Assembly: GCA_017430945.1 (NCBI GenBank)
Contig: JAFRMB010000141.1
Coordinates: 1-43,322 of the forward strand
Origin: Clostridia bacterium
GTDB taxonomy: Bacteria > Bacillota_A > Clostridia > Christensenellales > Aristaeellaceae
Reading direction: 5' to 3'
Length of the DNA: 43,322 nucleotides
The translations under genes were made by a program, and so were the position numbers. Position 1 is the stretch's first letter, and each line of letters starts with the position of its first letter. Positions 10,866 through 19,473 of the stretch are shown here, piece by piece. The notes under the pieces are model-generated. The model saw only the letters and a program-made list of their open reading frames with translations, made no database searches and had not been told where the DNA came from.

Positions 10866-11067
10866 AGGCAGCCTCTCTGGTACAGGTCATCGGGATCATG
10901 TGGGATGTGGAGAAGGGGCGGCACGCCGTGGAACGCGGGGGATCGAGCGCCGGCACATCGAACGACACAGGCCCTGCGGGACGCGATGGAAGGGCCGTCC
11001 CGAAAGCCTGTGCCGCGTGTGTACGATGGACGGCTGCCAGTCCCGGACTGCCCGGGAGGATAAGGCG

Positions 11068-12198
11068 TCAGGCATCCAGCCGCTTGACGAAGCATCTGCG
11101 CCGCTTGTGCTGACGCGTATTGAAGAAGTTCCACTGGTGCTGGATCTTTTCGTTGGTCTCGAGCTGGGGGCCGGTCTCCGCTTTGCGGATGCCCATGCTG
11201 TGGCAGCCCTTCAGGATGTGGTACATCACCACGGCGTTCACGGCCATGTTGCGGTATTCATTGCTGACGGCGATCAGGAAAAGGTCCAGCGTGTCGTTGG
11301 TCTTCAGCGCCTTCAACACCCCGATCCAGCCAAAGGGGAACAGGCGTCCGCGGGAACGCTTCAGAGCGTCGGCCATGGAGGGCGCGGAGATCCCGAATGA
11401 CACGAGCTTGTCGTTTTCGTCAAGGACGAAACAGGTCAGCCTCGGGTCGACGATGGGGATGAACTTCTTCGCATAGCGACGGATCTGCTCTTCAGAGATA
11501 GGAACGGTGCCGTAGAGACCGGCGTAGGCTTCGTTGACCAGCGCGAACACCTTCTCGAGCAGCGGGCCATACTGCTTGCGCGAGGTGACCTCCGCCACGT
11601 GCAGTTTGGAATACCGGAGCACGCGCTCGGACAGCTTTTCCATGCGGGAGACGGTGCGCTCGTCATAGGGGATGTCGATCAGAAACTCGATCCAGTCGAC
11701 GTCCTTGCCATAGCCCAGACGCTCCAGGTGCATGCGGTAGTAGGGGAAGTTGTAGAAGGTGATGAACATGCCCTTTTCATCGAAGCCGTCGACGAGCATG
11801 CCTTCGCTGTCGAGATCCGTGAAGCCAAGCGGGCCGTGGACCTCGTCGCAGCCCTTTTCGCGGGCATAGGCCTCGACCGTGCTGAAAAGTGCCGAGGAGA
11901 CCTCGGGATCGTCGATGAAGTCCACCTGCCAGAAGCGCATGCGGTTCAGGTGCCACTTTTCATTGGCCTTTTTATTCAGGACGGCCGCGATGCGTCCGAC
12001 GGGTTTTCCGTCCCTGTAGGCGAGCCAGCACTTCCCTTCGCAATAGGCAAAGGCGGGATTCCTGCGCCGGTCCCAGTCCTGCATATCGTCTCCGTACATC
12101 GCCGGGATGAACTGGGGCACGTCCCTGTACAGCTGGTTTGGAAAGTCGACGAACTCCCTGAGCTCGGCCTTCGTCCTGACTTCTCTGATCTCGACCAT
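11068..12198 (-). CDS. GNAT-fold acyltransferase-like protein
   Basis: A 376-residue protein that resembles the large GNAT-like proteins of Firmicutes annotated as N-acetyltransferase or hypothetical. The first 130 residues look like one acetyltransferase half (CWLAYRDGKPVGRIAAVLN, then EVHGPLGFTDLDSEGMLVDGF). The C-terminal half includes LFLIAVSNEYRNMAVNAVVMYHI and ends in NEKIQHQWNFFNTRQHKRRR. The acceptor is unknown. It has its own promoter at 12238-12266. About 200 bases separate it from the ABC-F gene. They contain no gene and no good terminator, so read-through is possible. Family assignment is moderate, function uncertain. Confidence 0.72.
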   Translation of the reverse strand: MVEIREVRTKAELREFVDFPNQLYRDVPQFIPAMYGDDMQDWDRRRNPAFAYCEGKCWLAYRDGKPVGRIAAVLNKKANEKWHLNRMRFWQVDFIDDPEVSSALFSTVEAYAREKGCDEVHGPLGFTDLDSEGMLVDGFDEKGMFITFYNFPYYRMHLERLGYGKDVDWIEFLIDIPYDERTVSRMEKLSERVLRYSKLHVAEVTSRKQYGPLLEKVFALVNEAYAGLYGTVPISEEQIRRYAKKFIPIVDPRLTCFVLDENDKLVSFGISAPSMADALKRSRGRLFPFGWIGVLKALKTNDTLDLFLIAVSNEYRNMAVNAVVMYHILKGCHSMGIRKAETGPQLETNEKIQHQWNFFNTRQHKRRRCFVKRLDA

Positions 12199-12237
12199 TT
12201 CGTTTTCCCCCTTGCCGGATGAACGATGCCTTCATCC

Positions 12238-12266
12238 AGTATAGCACATTTGTTTCAAACGCGCAA
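12238..12266 (-). promoter_or_regulatory. Promoter for the GNAT-like gene
   Basis: On the minus strand TTGCGC (12261-12266), a 17-nt spacer ending in TGC, and TATACT (12238-12243) form a fair extended -10 promoter, 40 bases before the start codon at 12198. It lies directly after the stop of the BI-1 gene. Confidence 0.55.
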
Positions 12267-12294
12267 ACGGCGTCCGGCCGGCTCGAACGCCCGA

Positions 12295-12981
12295 TCAGTC
12301 GTTGCGCTTGCCCATGATGGACAGTATGCGCAGCAGCAGGTTGATGATGTCCAGGTACAGCGAAGCGGCCAGGTCCACGGCGTTGTCGACCGTTCGGGCA
12401 CAGGTGTTCGCGCGCGCCCAGTCGAAGCCGATGTAGAGCGAGAATATAGCGACGAAGATCCACTCATAGATCACCGGATGGGTGTGGAAGATGAACGTGG
12501 AGATCAGCTCCGCCACGATGGCGACCAGCAGCGATACGCCCAGCGCACGGCCCATGCTGAGGAAGAAGTCCGTGAACAGCGTGCCCAGGATCATGAGCGA
12601 AAGCGTGACGACGGCGGTCACGAGCACCGCAGACTTGATCGTTGCGATGGTGTAGCTGCCCAGACACACGCAGACCACCATGCCCACCGGAACGGCGATC
12701 AGATTGTATCCGATAAAGCTCAGGACCGGCTTCGGCGTGGCGATCATGAAGCTGCCTGCGATACACAGCACAAAGTATCCCAGCAAAAAGCCGCGGTATC
12801 CGATCTGCGATATCAGACGATAGACCTGGGGCGTGTAGAACGCCACCATCAGATAGTTGAGCAGAAAGCCCCAAAGCAGCACGCCGCCGATGATCAGATT
12901 GAATGCGCGCTCGGAGAGCTCTGTGGCGCCGGCGGGCAGTACGCGACGCTCCTCGATGGATTTTGAATTGCCGATGGCCAT
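12295..12981 (-). CDS. Bax inhibitor-1 (BI-1/YccA) family membrane protein
   Basis: A 228-residue protein with about seven hydrophobic segments and the layout of the BI-1 family. Landmarks include AFNLIIGGVLLWGFLLNYLMV at the first helix, the middle SLMILGTLFTDFFLSMG and the final SLYLDIINLLLRILSIMGKRND. The SLYLDxxNLFLxLL-type ending is a family hallmark and carries the acid implicated in calcium-leak gating in YetJ-type proteins. The start at 12981 is chosen because AAGGAGG lies 7 bases before it; an upstream in-frame ATG at 13038 would overlap the preceding gene. It follows a secreted hypothetical protein by about 50 bases, probably on the same transcript. Confidence 0.88.
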   Translation of the reverse strand: MAIGNSKSIEERRVLPAGATELSERAFNLIIGGVLLWGFLLNYLMVAFYTPQVYRLISQIGYRGFLLGYFVLCIAGSFMIATPKPVLSFIGYNLIAVPVGMVVCVCLGSYTIATIKSAVLVTAVVTLSLMILGTLFTDFFLSMGRALGVSLLVAIVAELISTFIFHTHPVIYEWIFVAIFSLYIGFDWARANTCARTVDNAVDLAASLYLDIINLLLRILSIMGKRND

Positions 12982-13034
12982 GACAAGACCTCCTTTTTGG
13001 TTCGGTTGTCGGGGTTCATGCGATCGGGAACGGC

Positions 13035-13556
13035 TCAAAGCATCCCTTCGACCAGCTTCATCTCATCGAAGAAGCCGAGCTCTATGCGGGGATCGTCCTC
13101 GCGCGAAACGAGCGTGATGAGCGTGCCGTCATCGATCTGCCAGCAGGCAAAGCGGCTGACCGGTCGATCCGCCATCTCACCATCCAGGATATCCCGCATC
13201 AGCATCCAGCGTTCCGGGTCCGGCTCGATGGGCGCGCCATATTCGGACGTGACGAGCGCCTCGATCTCATCCGGATCAGCGCCGGCTTCCGACGTATACT
13301 CATACACACAGGCCAGCAGGCTGTCGCCTCGGAAACAGTATTCGATCTCGCACACATATCCGAAATGCTTGCTGTCGCTCAGCTTCAGAAGGTCAAAACC
13401 GGCGCGGGTGGCTGCCTCGACAGCATCTCCTTCTATGTCGGCAACATCCTGGATGCTCGCACCCCAATGGATGCCGTTTTGCAGCGCGAAGCCCTCGCCC
13501 ACGGCAGGAAACGCGGCCAGCAGGAACGCCAGCAGCATGACGATGATCTTTTTCAT
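13035..13556 (-). CDS. Secreted protein of unknown function
   Basis: A 173-residue protein with a clear signal peptide (MKKIIVMLLAFLLAAFPAVG, cleavage near residue 20) and no lipobox cysteine. The mature part is acidic and repeats short segments such as FRGDSLLACVYEYTSEAGAD and SEYGAPIEP. The SEYGxP feature is reminiscent of small extracytoplasmic proteins that sense or bind a ligand in Clostridia, but I do not recognise a named family. It has a strong promoter at 13587-13615 and a GGAGGTG site before the start, and is followed by the BI-1 gene. No function is proposed. Confidence 0.75.
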   Translation of the reverse strand: MKKIIVMLLAFLLAAFPAVGEGFALQNGIHWGASIQDVADIEGDAVEAATRAGFDLLKLSDSKHFGYVCEIEYCFRGDSLLACVYEYTSEAGADPDEIEALVTSEYGAPIEPDPERWMLMRDILDGEMADRPVSRFACWQIDDGTLITLVSREDDPRIELGFFDEMKLVEGML

Positions 13557-13586
13557 ATAAGTTCACCTCCGATGACCGTCACGTTC

Positions 13587-13615
13587 ATTATAATACCGGC
13601 GCATGTTAAAATCAA
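13587..13615 (-). promoter_or_regulatory. Sigma-A promoter for the secreted protein and BI-1 genes
   Basis: Minus strand: TTGATT (13610-13615), a 17-nt spacer and a perfect TATAAT (13587-13592), 31 bases before the ATG at 13556. It diverges from the ddl promoter about 80 bases away. Confidence 0.78.
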
Positions 13616-13696
13616 CATGAGCGACCCGGATTTGGACGGGCCCGGCGGTTGAATATCGGGCAAAAGTGTTAAATGTGACGGGAACCGTCAAATATG

Positions 13697-13725
13697 CTGA
13701 AGAATTTGCAATTCCGTGGTATAAT
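13697..13725 (+). promoter_or_regulatory. Extended -10 promoter for ddl-murF
   Basis: TATAAT (13720-13725) preceded by TGG gives an extended -10; CTGAAG (13697-13702) is a weak -35 at 17-nt spacing. Because the promoter lies inside the longer in-frame reading (ATG at 13694), it supports 13760 as the true ddl start. Confidence 0.68.
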
Positions 13726-13759
13726 ATTATGGATATTTTGTGAAAGGCGGTCATCGGAT

Positions 13760-14809
13760 ATGAAGATCGTTGTATTGTGCGGCGGACTGAGCATGGAGCG
13801 AAACGTGTCCATCACCAGCGGCACGCTGATCTGCAGGGCGCTTCGGGAAATGGGCCACAAGGCGCTGTTGGTCGATATGTTTTACGGCCTGGAGGACATC
13901 GACACGCCGCTGGAGCGGCTATTCGACGAGCTTCCGGAGATCAGGGACGCGGCAGTGGCCGAAGCCGAACCGGACCTGGCCGCGGTAATGGCATCCAGAA
14001 AGTGGAAGAGCAAAAGCAAGGTCGGCAAGGGCGTGTTCGAGATCTGCGCGCTGGCCGACGTCGTGTTCCTGGGTCTGCACGGCGCATGCGGCGAGGATGG
14101 ACGCATCCAGGCAGCGCTCGATCTGATGGGCATCCCCTATACGGGCTCCGGCTATCTGCCCAGCGCACTGGCGATGGACAAGGACCTGGCCAAGCAGCTG
14201 GCTGCAGCGGCGGGCGTTCAGACGCCCAAGTGGCGCATCGTGAAGTACGATGAGGGCGACACACTGAAACAGGCGTCTGTGATCGGTCTGCCATGCGTGG
14301 TCAAGCCCGTTGACAGCGGCTCGTCCATCGGTGTGGCCATCGCGCATACGCAGGAAGAGCTGTCGGCGGCGCTGGAGGCCAACCGGCCCATGGGAAGGAC
14401 CATCGTGGAGCAGTATATCAAGGGCAGAGAGATCGACGTCGGCGTTCTGAAGGACCACAGTCTGCCCTCTGTCGAGATCATCCCCAAGCACGGATTCTAC
14501 GATTACAAAAACAAGTATCAGGCAGGCGCGACGGTGGAGATCTGTCCGTCACCCATCGAGCCCGCTATCGAAGCGGAACTGCGGCGCGTGGCGTTCAAGG
14601 TGCATCAGCTCCTGGGTCTTGAGGGCTATTCCCGTTCGGATTATATCGTGGACGAACACGGCGATGTGTACTTCCTTGAGATAAACACGCTGCCCGGCAT
14701 GACGCCCACGAGCCTCATGCCGCAGGAAGCCGCGGCCGAGGGCATCGATTTCAAGACGCTGTGTCAGATCATTCTGGATGATGCGATCGAGAGGAGCGCA
14801 AAGGCATGA
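13760..14809 (+). CDS. ddl: D-alanine--D-alanine ligase
   Basis: A 349-residue ATP-grasp ligase that joins two D-alanines for peptidoglycan precursor synthesis. The N-terminal GGLSMERNVSITSG motif, the TGSGYLPSALAMDK segment, the ATP-lid region (VVKPVDSGSSIGVAIA) and the C-terminal EINTLPGMTPTSLMPQ match Ddl throughout. The start at 13760 gives the usual MKIVVLCGG beginning. A longer frame from 13694 would include the promoter. The stop overlaps the murF ATG by four bases, a pairing expected because MurF uses D-Ala-D-Ala as substrate. Length is normal, function cytoplasmic. Confidence 0.94.
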   Translation: MKIVVLCGGLSMERNVSITSGTLICRALREMGHKALLVDMFYGLEDIDTPLERLFDELPEIRDAAVAEAEPDLAAVMASRKWKSKSKVGKGVFEICALADVVFLGLHGACGEDGRIQAALDLMGIPYTGSGYLPSALAMDKDLAKQLAAAAGVQTPKWRIVKYDEGDTLKQASVIGLPCVVKPVDSGSSIGVAIAHTQEELSAALEANRPMGRTIVEQYIKGREIDVGVLKDHSLPSVEIIPKHGFYDYKNKYQAGATVEICPSPIEPAIEAELRRVAFKVHQLLGLEGYSRSDYIVDEHGDVYFLEINTLPGMTPTSLMPQEAAAEGIDFKTLCQIILDDAIERSAKA

Positions 14810-16167
14810 AGCCTTTTCTGCTGAGGGATGCGCTTGCCGCGACGGCCGGGCGCTATTACGGCGATCCGAAGGCGCTGGACCGCGAAGTGACATTCGTCAC
14901 AAGTGACAGTCGCACGGCTGGCCCCGGCGCACTGTTCGTGGCCTTCAAGGGCGCGCGCGCGGACGGCCATGACTACATGCGCAGCTGCCTTGAAAGGGGC
15001 GCGGTCGCCTGCGTGTCCGAGCGGGAACCTGAAGATGCGGGCGAGATGCCCTGTATCGTCGTGGATACATCGCTAAAAGCGATCGGAGCCATCGCCGCAT
15101 GGCATCGGCAGCGCTTCGATATCCCTGTGATCGGCATCACCGGCTCGGTCGGAAAGACCACGACCAAGGAAATGATCGCGGCGGTGCTGGAGCAAAAGTA
15201 CGATACGCTCCGCACAGAAAAGAACTTCAACAACGAGCTCGGTGTGCCATGGACGCTGCTGCGCCTGGAGGATAAAAACGAGGTCTCCGTCGTCGAGATG
15301 GGCATCAACGGCTTTGGCGAGATGCGCCGCCTCACCGCCATCGTCCATCCGACCATCGCCGTGTTCACCATGATCGGGGAAGCCCACCTTGAGTTTCTTG
15401 GCGATCGCCCCGGCGTGCTGCGCGCCAAAGGCGAGATATTCGAGGGGATGGATGAAAGCGGCCTGGCCGTTCTCAACGGCGACGACGATCTGCTGGTCGA
15501 GTGCCATCCGAACATGCGCCGTTTGACCTATGGCAAGGGTGCGCACAACGATGTGTACGCCGACGGCATACAGAACGACGGTGCAGACGGCATCGCGTTC
15601 ACCGTACATCATCGCCTTGGCGCGTTCCGCGCGCGCGTCCCGGGCTTTGGCCAGCACCTGATATACGCCGCGCTGGCCGCAGCGACAGTCGGCCTTGAGC
15701 TTGGACTCACCGAGGCACAGATCGTCGAGGGGCTGGCGAACTACCGGACGATCGGCGATCGCGCACGGGTATTGAAGGCGAAGGATATGACGATCATATC
15801 CGATTGCTACAATGCCAATCCAAACTCGATGCGTGCCGCCATCGACTCCATGGCGGACATGCCGGGGCGCAAGGTATGTATACTGGGCGACATGCTCGAG
15901 CTCGGCGGGCAGACGGAAAAGCTGCACCGTGAGATCGGCGCATACGCGGTGCGCGGCGGCGCCGGGCTGGTGATCGGCTGCGGATCGCTGGGAAGATGCA
16001 TCGCCGACGGTGCCCGCGATGCGGGCTGCGAGGCATTGTGGTTTCCGGACCGGGAAGCGTTGATCGGACAGGCAGACGGCTTCCTTCGCAAGGGAGACTG
16101 CGTGTTGGTAAAGGCCAGCCACAGCATGGCTTTCGAGAAGATCGTTGAAAAGCTCATGGAGCGATAA
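14806..16167 (+). CDS. murF: UDP-N-acetylmuramoyl-tripeptide--D-alanyl-D-alanine ligase
   Basis: A 453-residue Mur ligase that adds the D-Ala-D-Ala dipeptide to the UDP-MurNAc-tripeptide, the last cytoplasmic step of peptidoglycan precursor synthesis. The ATP P-loop GITGSVGKTTTKEMI lies at about residues 110-124. EKNFNNELGVPWTLL and DCYNANPNSMRAAID are typical MurF motifs, and the C-terminal domain carries ILGDMLELGGQTEKLH. The ATG overlaps the ddl stop (ATGA), so translation is coupled. The operon ends at the hairpin 16184-16211. Confidence 0.95.
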   Translation: MKPFLLRDALAATAGRYYGDPKALDREVTFVTSDSRTAGPGALFVAFKGARADGHDYMRSCLERGAVACVSEREPEDAGEMPCIVVDTSLKAIGAIAAWHRQRFDIPVIGITGSVGKTTTKEMIAAVLEQKYDTLRTEKNFNNELGVPWTLLRLEDKNEVSVVEMGINGFGEMRRLTAIVHPTIAVFTMIGEAHLEFLGDRPGVLRAKGEIFEGMDESGLAVLNGDDDLLVECHPNMRRLTYGKGAHNDVYADGIQNDGADGIAFTVHHRLGAFRARVPGFGQHLIYAALAAATVGLELGLTEAQIVEGLANYRTIGDRARVLKAKDMTIISDCYNANPNSMRAAIDSMADMPGRKVCILGDMLELGGQTEKLHREIGAYAVRGGAGLVIGCGSLGRCIADGARDAGCEALWFPDREALIGQADGFLRKGDCVLVKASHSMAFEKIVEKLMER

Positions 16168-16183
16168 AGGTCCATGGACAGTG

Positions 16184-16216
16184 GGGCGCGATGCCGCAAG
16201 GCATCGTGCCCTGTTT
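16184..16216 (+). terminator. Terminator after murF
   Basis: A 12-bp stem (16184-16195 with 16200-16211, one G-T pair) with a GCAA tetraloop, followed by TGTTT. The T tract is short, but the position 16 bases past the murF stop fits. Confidence 0.68.
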
Positions 16217-16336
16217 CGCAGTGCCGAACGATCGCAGAAGAGCGATGCAAGATGAAGAACGGACCCCGGCGCGGGCCGATCCGGCTGCATTATGAACTCT
16301 TTGACATGCCATTAAACTTTGACGAAGGAGGGCCGA

Positions 16337-16380
16337 AAACACGAACATTCGGCATTTTTAATGGTTAAATATTCGGGATT
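16337..16380 (+). promoter_or_regulatory. Two PurBox-like operator sites in inverted orientation
   Basis: The 13-mer AAACACGAACATT (16337-16349) and, on the other strand, AATCCCGAATATT (plus-strand 16368-16380) each match 11 of 13 positions of the Bacillus-type PurBox AWWWCCGAACWWT. They face each other, separated by 18 bases, and end four bases before the -35 of the purine promoter. In Bacillus PurR binds such pairs and represses the pur operon, relieved by PRPP. No purR gene is in the window, so regulation is inferred from the site. Confidence 0.62.
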
Positions 16381-16383
16381 TGA

Positions 16384-16412
16384 TTGACGACATAATATGT
16401 GCCCGATATACT
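16384..16412 (+). promoter_or_regulatory. Promoter of the purine operon
   Basis: TTGACG (16384-16389), a 17-nt spacer and TATACT (16407-16412). Transcription would start near 16419, about 40 bases before the 44-codon leader ORF and 170 before purE. The PurBox-like pair lies immediately upstream. Confidence 0.78.
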
Positions 16413-16459
16413 GAGTCCTGTCACCGGGTCAGGTGACCACATCGCAAAGGAGGCGCGCC

Positions 16460-16594
16460 GTGACGGCCGTCCGGCGGGCAGCCCGATGGGTTGGCCGCTC
16501 ATTATTTTCCGGGATCGGCCGAATGGGACAGACGATCATTGCGTCATACGGTCTGACAGCGGCCTGCAACGGGCAAATCGGAGGTATGAGATGA
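16460..16594 (+). CDS. 44-codon leader ORF coupled to purE
   Basis: A short frame starting at GTG (16460), preceded by AAAGGAGG (16446-16453) at 6 bases, and ending at TGA (16592-16594), which overlaps the purE ATG in an ATGA arrangement. The predicted 44-residue peptide starts MTAVRRAARWVGRSLFSG and ends CNGQIGGMR. It is basic and matches nothing I recognise. The near-ideal ribosome site and exact stop-start overlap suggest it is translated and that ribosomes finishing it re-initiate at purE, whose own GGAGG lies inside it. It could be a regulatory leader peptide or a small purine-related protein. Chance cannot be excluded. Confidence 0.5.
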   Translation: MTAVRRAARWVGRSLFSGIGRMGQTIIASYGLTAACNGQIGGMR

Positions 16595-17088
16595 AAAAGG
16601 CAGCCATCATCATGGGAAGTGACAGCGACCTGAAGGTCATGCAGGGCGCGATGGACACGCTGAGGTCGTTCGGCGTGCCGTTTGTCGTGCGCATCCTGTC
16701 TGCGCACCGTACGCCCGATGCGGCGGCACAGTTTGCAAAGAACGCTCAGGCCGATGGTTATGGCGTGATCATCGCAGCGGCAGGCAAAGCGGCGCACCTG
16801 GCCGGTGCTTTTGCCGCCAATTCTCTGCTGCCGGTCGTGGGCGTGCCGATGAAGTCTTCGACGCTCGACGGACTGGATGCGCTATTGTCTACCGTACAGA
16901 TGCCCTCCGGCATGCCGGTGGCCACGGTGGCCATCGACGGCGCCGTGAACGCGGCGCTGCTGGCGGTACAGATCCTGGCGCTCTCAGATGAGGGGCTCAC
17001 CGAACGGTTGGCCGCCTATCGCGCGGCACAGACCGGGAAAGTGCTCGAGAAAGATGCGCGCATCAGCGCGGAGTATTCCGATCTTTAA
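16591..17088 (+). CDS. purE: 5-(carboxyamino)imidazole ribonucleotide mutase
   Basis: A 165-residue class I-type PurE that interconverts N5-CAIR and CAIR in purine synthesis. It carries [10 protein letters not shown] at the N terminus, SAHRTPD at residues about 40-46, [20 protein letters not shown] at the active-site loop and [23 protein letters not shown]. The start at 16591 is supported by GGAGG six bases upstream. The frame is open further upstream but without homology. First purine enzyme gene of the operon, translationally coupled to the leader ORF. PurK, the usual partner for class I enzymes, is not found in the window. Confidence 0.94.
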   Translation: MKKAAIIMGSDSDLKVMQGAMDTLRSFGVPFVVRILSAHRTPDAAAQFAKNAQADGYGVIIAAAGKAAHLAGAFAANSLLPVVGVPMKSSTLDGLDALLSTVQMPSGMPVATVAIDGAVNAALLAVQILALSDEGLTERLAAYRAAQTGKVLEKDARISAEYSDL

Positions 17089-17118
17089 ACCAACTTCGAT
17101 ACAGGAGGCGCTCAGAAC

Positions 17119-17829
17119 ATGGAAAAGCTCACCCAGCTCTATGAAGGCAAGGCCAAGAAAGTCTATGCGACCGCGGATCCCGACCTCTACATCGTGTCCT
17201 ATAAGGACGATGCGACCGCTTTTAACTGCCTGAAGAAGGGGACGATCGACGGCAAGGGCGTCATCAACAACCGCATGAGCAATATGATGATGCAGATGCT
17301 CGAAAAGGAAGGTGTGCCCACGCACTTCGTGCGCGAGCTGTCCGACCGCGACACGCTGGTGAAGAAGGTCTCCATCGTGCCGCTGGAGGTCATCATCCGC
17401 AACATTTCCGCGGGTTCCTTTGCCAAGCGCTATGGCGTGGAAGAGGGCATCGTATTCGACGCGCCGACCATCGAGTTTTCCTATAAAAACGACGACCTGG
17501 GCGATCCGCTGCTGAACCGCTACCACGCGCTGGCACTGAAGCTGGCCACAAGTGAAGAGATCGACGCGATCGAGCGCTACGCCTTCAGGATCAACGACGT
17601 GATGAAAGCCTATTTCCTGAAGCTGAACATCACGCTGGTGGACTTCAAGCTGGAGTTCGGCCGCCTGGCGGACGGCACCATCGTACTGGCCGATGAGATC
17701 TCTCCCGACACCTGCCGTTTCTGGGACAAGGATACGGGCGAAAAGCTCGACAAGGACCGCTTCCGCCGCGACCTGGGCGGCGTCGAAGACGCCTACAACG
17801 AGGTCATGCGCAGGCTGATGGGGAAGTGA
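17119..17829 (+). CDS. purC: Phosphoribosylaminoimidazole-succinocarboxamide synthase
   Basis: A 236-residue SAICAR synthetase that joins CAIR and aspartate using ATP. Motifs run in order: YEGKAKKVY (8-16), [38 protein letters not shown] (about residues 91-110), and [24 protein letters not shown] with the catalytic/magnesium region. It follows purE by 30 bases behind an AGGAGG site. Length is typical of bacterial single-domain PurC. In many Firmicute operons purF comes next; here purM follows directly. Confidence 0.96.
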   Translation: MEKLTQLYEGKAKKVYATADPDLYIVSYKDDATAFNCLKKGTIDGKGVINNRMSNMMMQMLEKEGVPTHFVRELSDRDTLVKKVSIVPLEVIIRNISAGSFAKRYGVEEGIVFDAPTIEFSYKNDDLGDPLLNRYHALALKLATSEEIDAIERYAFRINDVMKAYFLKLNITLVDFKLEFGRLADGTIVLADEISPDTCRFWDKDTGEKLDKDRFRRDLGGVEDAYNEVMRRLMGK

Positions 17830-17839
17830 GGACGTGCCG

Positions 17840-18883
17840 ATGAGCAATAGCAACTCCCATTCCGACAGTTACGCCGCAGCGGGCGTGGACATCACGGCAG
17901 GCTATCGTGCGGTCGAATTGATGAAGGCGCACATCGCCCGCACGACCGTTCCTGGCGTGGTCTCCGGCATCGGCGGCTTCGGCGGGCTGTTTGAGCTGGA
18001 CATGACGGGCCTGACGCGTCCGGTGCTGGTCTCCGGTACCGACGGCGTGGGCACCAAGCTGAAGCTGGCCTTTCTGATGGACAAGCATGACACCGTGGGC
18101 ATCGACTGTGTGGCCATGTGCGTCAATGATATCATCTGCTGCGGTGCGAAGCCGCTGGTCTTTCTGGACTATATCGCCTGTGGCAAAAACGTCCCCGAGC
18201 GGATCGCGCAGATCGTATCCGGCGTCGCCGAGGGCTGCGTCCAGGCCGGCTGCGCGCTGATCGGCGGTGAGACCGCCGAGATGCCCGGTTTCTATCCGGA
18301 GGACGAGTACGATCTGGCAGGATTCTCCGTGGGTGTCGTGGATCGTTCAAGGATATTTGAGCCCGAGACCGTCACGGCCGGGGATGCATTGATTGGTCTG
18401 CCCTCGTCCGGTGTTCACTCGAATGGTTTTTCCCTGGTTCGAAAAGTCTTCGATGTCGAGAGCGGGGGCCTGGACCGCTGGTGCGACGATCTTGGACGCA
18501 CGCTGGGCGAGGCGCTGCTCGAGCCTACGCGCATCTATGTAAAGCCCGTCCTGAAGCTTGCTGAGACCGTCGATATCAAGGCAGCGTCCCACATCACCGG
18601 CGGCGGCTTCTACGAAAACATCCCGCGCAGCCTGCCGGAAGGGCTGACGGCGCGGATCCGCAAGGACCGCCTCGATACACCGCCGTTGTTCGCGCGCATC
18701 GCCGGCGCCGGCGATATCCCGGAAAGGGATATGTACAACACGTTCAACATGGGCATCGGCATGTGCCTGACCGTCGCTTCGGAAAAGGCCGATGAAGCCG
18801 TTCGCATGCTGCGCAGCTGCGGCGAGGACGCCCGCATCATCGGCGAAGTGGTCGAGGGCGAGGAAAGGGTGCAGTTGGCATGA
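17840..18883 (+). CDS. purM: Phosphoribosylformylglycinamidine cyclo-ligase (AIR synthetase)
   Basis: A 347-residue PurM that closes the imidazole ring of FGAM to give AIR with [55 protein letters not shown] and [16 protein letters not shown] are diagnostic, and [20 protein letters not shown] marks the C-terminal half. ATG at 17840 with GAGGA seven bases upstream is preferred over the GTG at 17834. It starts 10 bases after the purC stop and its end overlaps the purN start by four bases. Confidence 0.96.
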   Translation: MSNSNSHSDSYAAAGVDITAGYRAVELMKAHIARTTVPGVVSGIGGFGGLFELDMTGLTRPVLVSGTDGVGTKLKLAFLMDKHDTVGIDCVAMCVNDIICCGAKPLVFLDYIACGKNVPERIAQIVSGVAEGCVQAGCALIGGETAEMPGFYPEDEYDLAGFSVGVVDRSRIFEPETVTAGDALIGLPSSGVHSNGFSLVRKVFDVESGGLDRWCDDLGRTLGEALLEPTRIYVKPVLKLAETVDIKAASHITGGGFYENIPRSLPEGLTARIRKDRLDTPPLFARIAGAGDIPERDMYNTFNMGIGMCLTVASEKADEAVRMLRSCGEDARIIGEVVEGEERVQLA

Positions 18884-19473
18884 AGACACGCATAGCGGTG
18901 CTGGTCTCCGGCGGCGGCACAAACCTTCAGGCGCTTATCGACGCGCAGGGCAGGGGAGAGCTTCCGGACGGCGAGATCGCCCTGGTCATCTCCAACAACC
19001 CGAAGGCCTTTGCGCTTGATCGCGCGCGCCGCGCAGGCATCGACACCGCCGTCTGCATGAAGCCGGAACTCGAGCCTGCCATACAGCGGGAGCTGGCCGC
19101 GCATGGGATCGAAATGATCGTGCTGGCCGGTTTCATGGCGATCCTGTCGAAGGACTTCGTATCGCGCTGGCCCGAGCGCATCATCAACATCCATCCGTCG
19201 CTGATCCCGTCCTTTTGCGGCGCGGGCTTCTACGGGCTGCGCGTCCACGAGGCGGCGTTGCGCTACGGCGTCAAGGTCACCGGCGCGACGGTACACTATG
19301 TGAACGAGATCCCGGACGGCGGACGCATCATCGCGCAGAAGGCCGTGGACATCGAGGATGGCGACACGCCTGAGACGCTGCAGCGGCGCGTGATGGAGCA
19401 GGCGGAATGGATCCTGCTACCCAGAGCAACCGAAGCCGTAGCAAAACGGATCAGAATGGAGAAGAGCATATGA
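18880..19473 (+). CDS. purN: Phosphoribosylglycinamide formyltransferase 1
   Basis: A 197-residue GAR transformylase using 10-formyltetrahydrofolate. The N-terminal [16 protein letters not shown] binds the phosphate, [18 protein letters not shown] holds the catalytic Asn-x-His, and [17 protein letters not shown] holds the catalytic Asp. Length is normal. It overlaps purM at its start and the following cyclohydrolase gene at its end, each by four bases (ATGA), so the three genes are tightly coupled. Confidence 0.95.
   Translation: MKTRIAVLVSGGGTNLQALIDAQGRGELPDGEIALVISNNPKAFALDRARRAGIDTAVCMKPELEPAIQRELAAHGIEMIVLAGFMAILSKDFVSRWPERIINIHPSLIPSFCGAGFYGLRVHEAALRYGVKVTGATVHYVNEIPDGGRIIAQKAVDIEDGDTPETLQRRVMEQAEWILLPRATEAVAKRIRMEKSI

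Noticed and set aside
15073..16290. 405-codon frame antisense to murF
   Set aside because: Shadow of murF; composition typical of reverse-strand GC-rich coding sequence.
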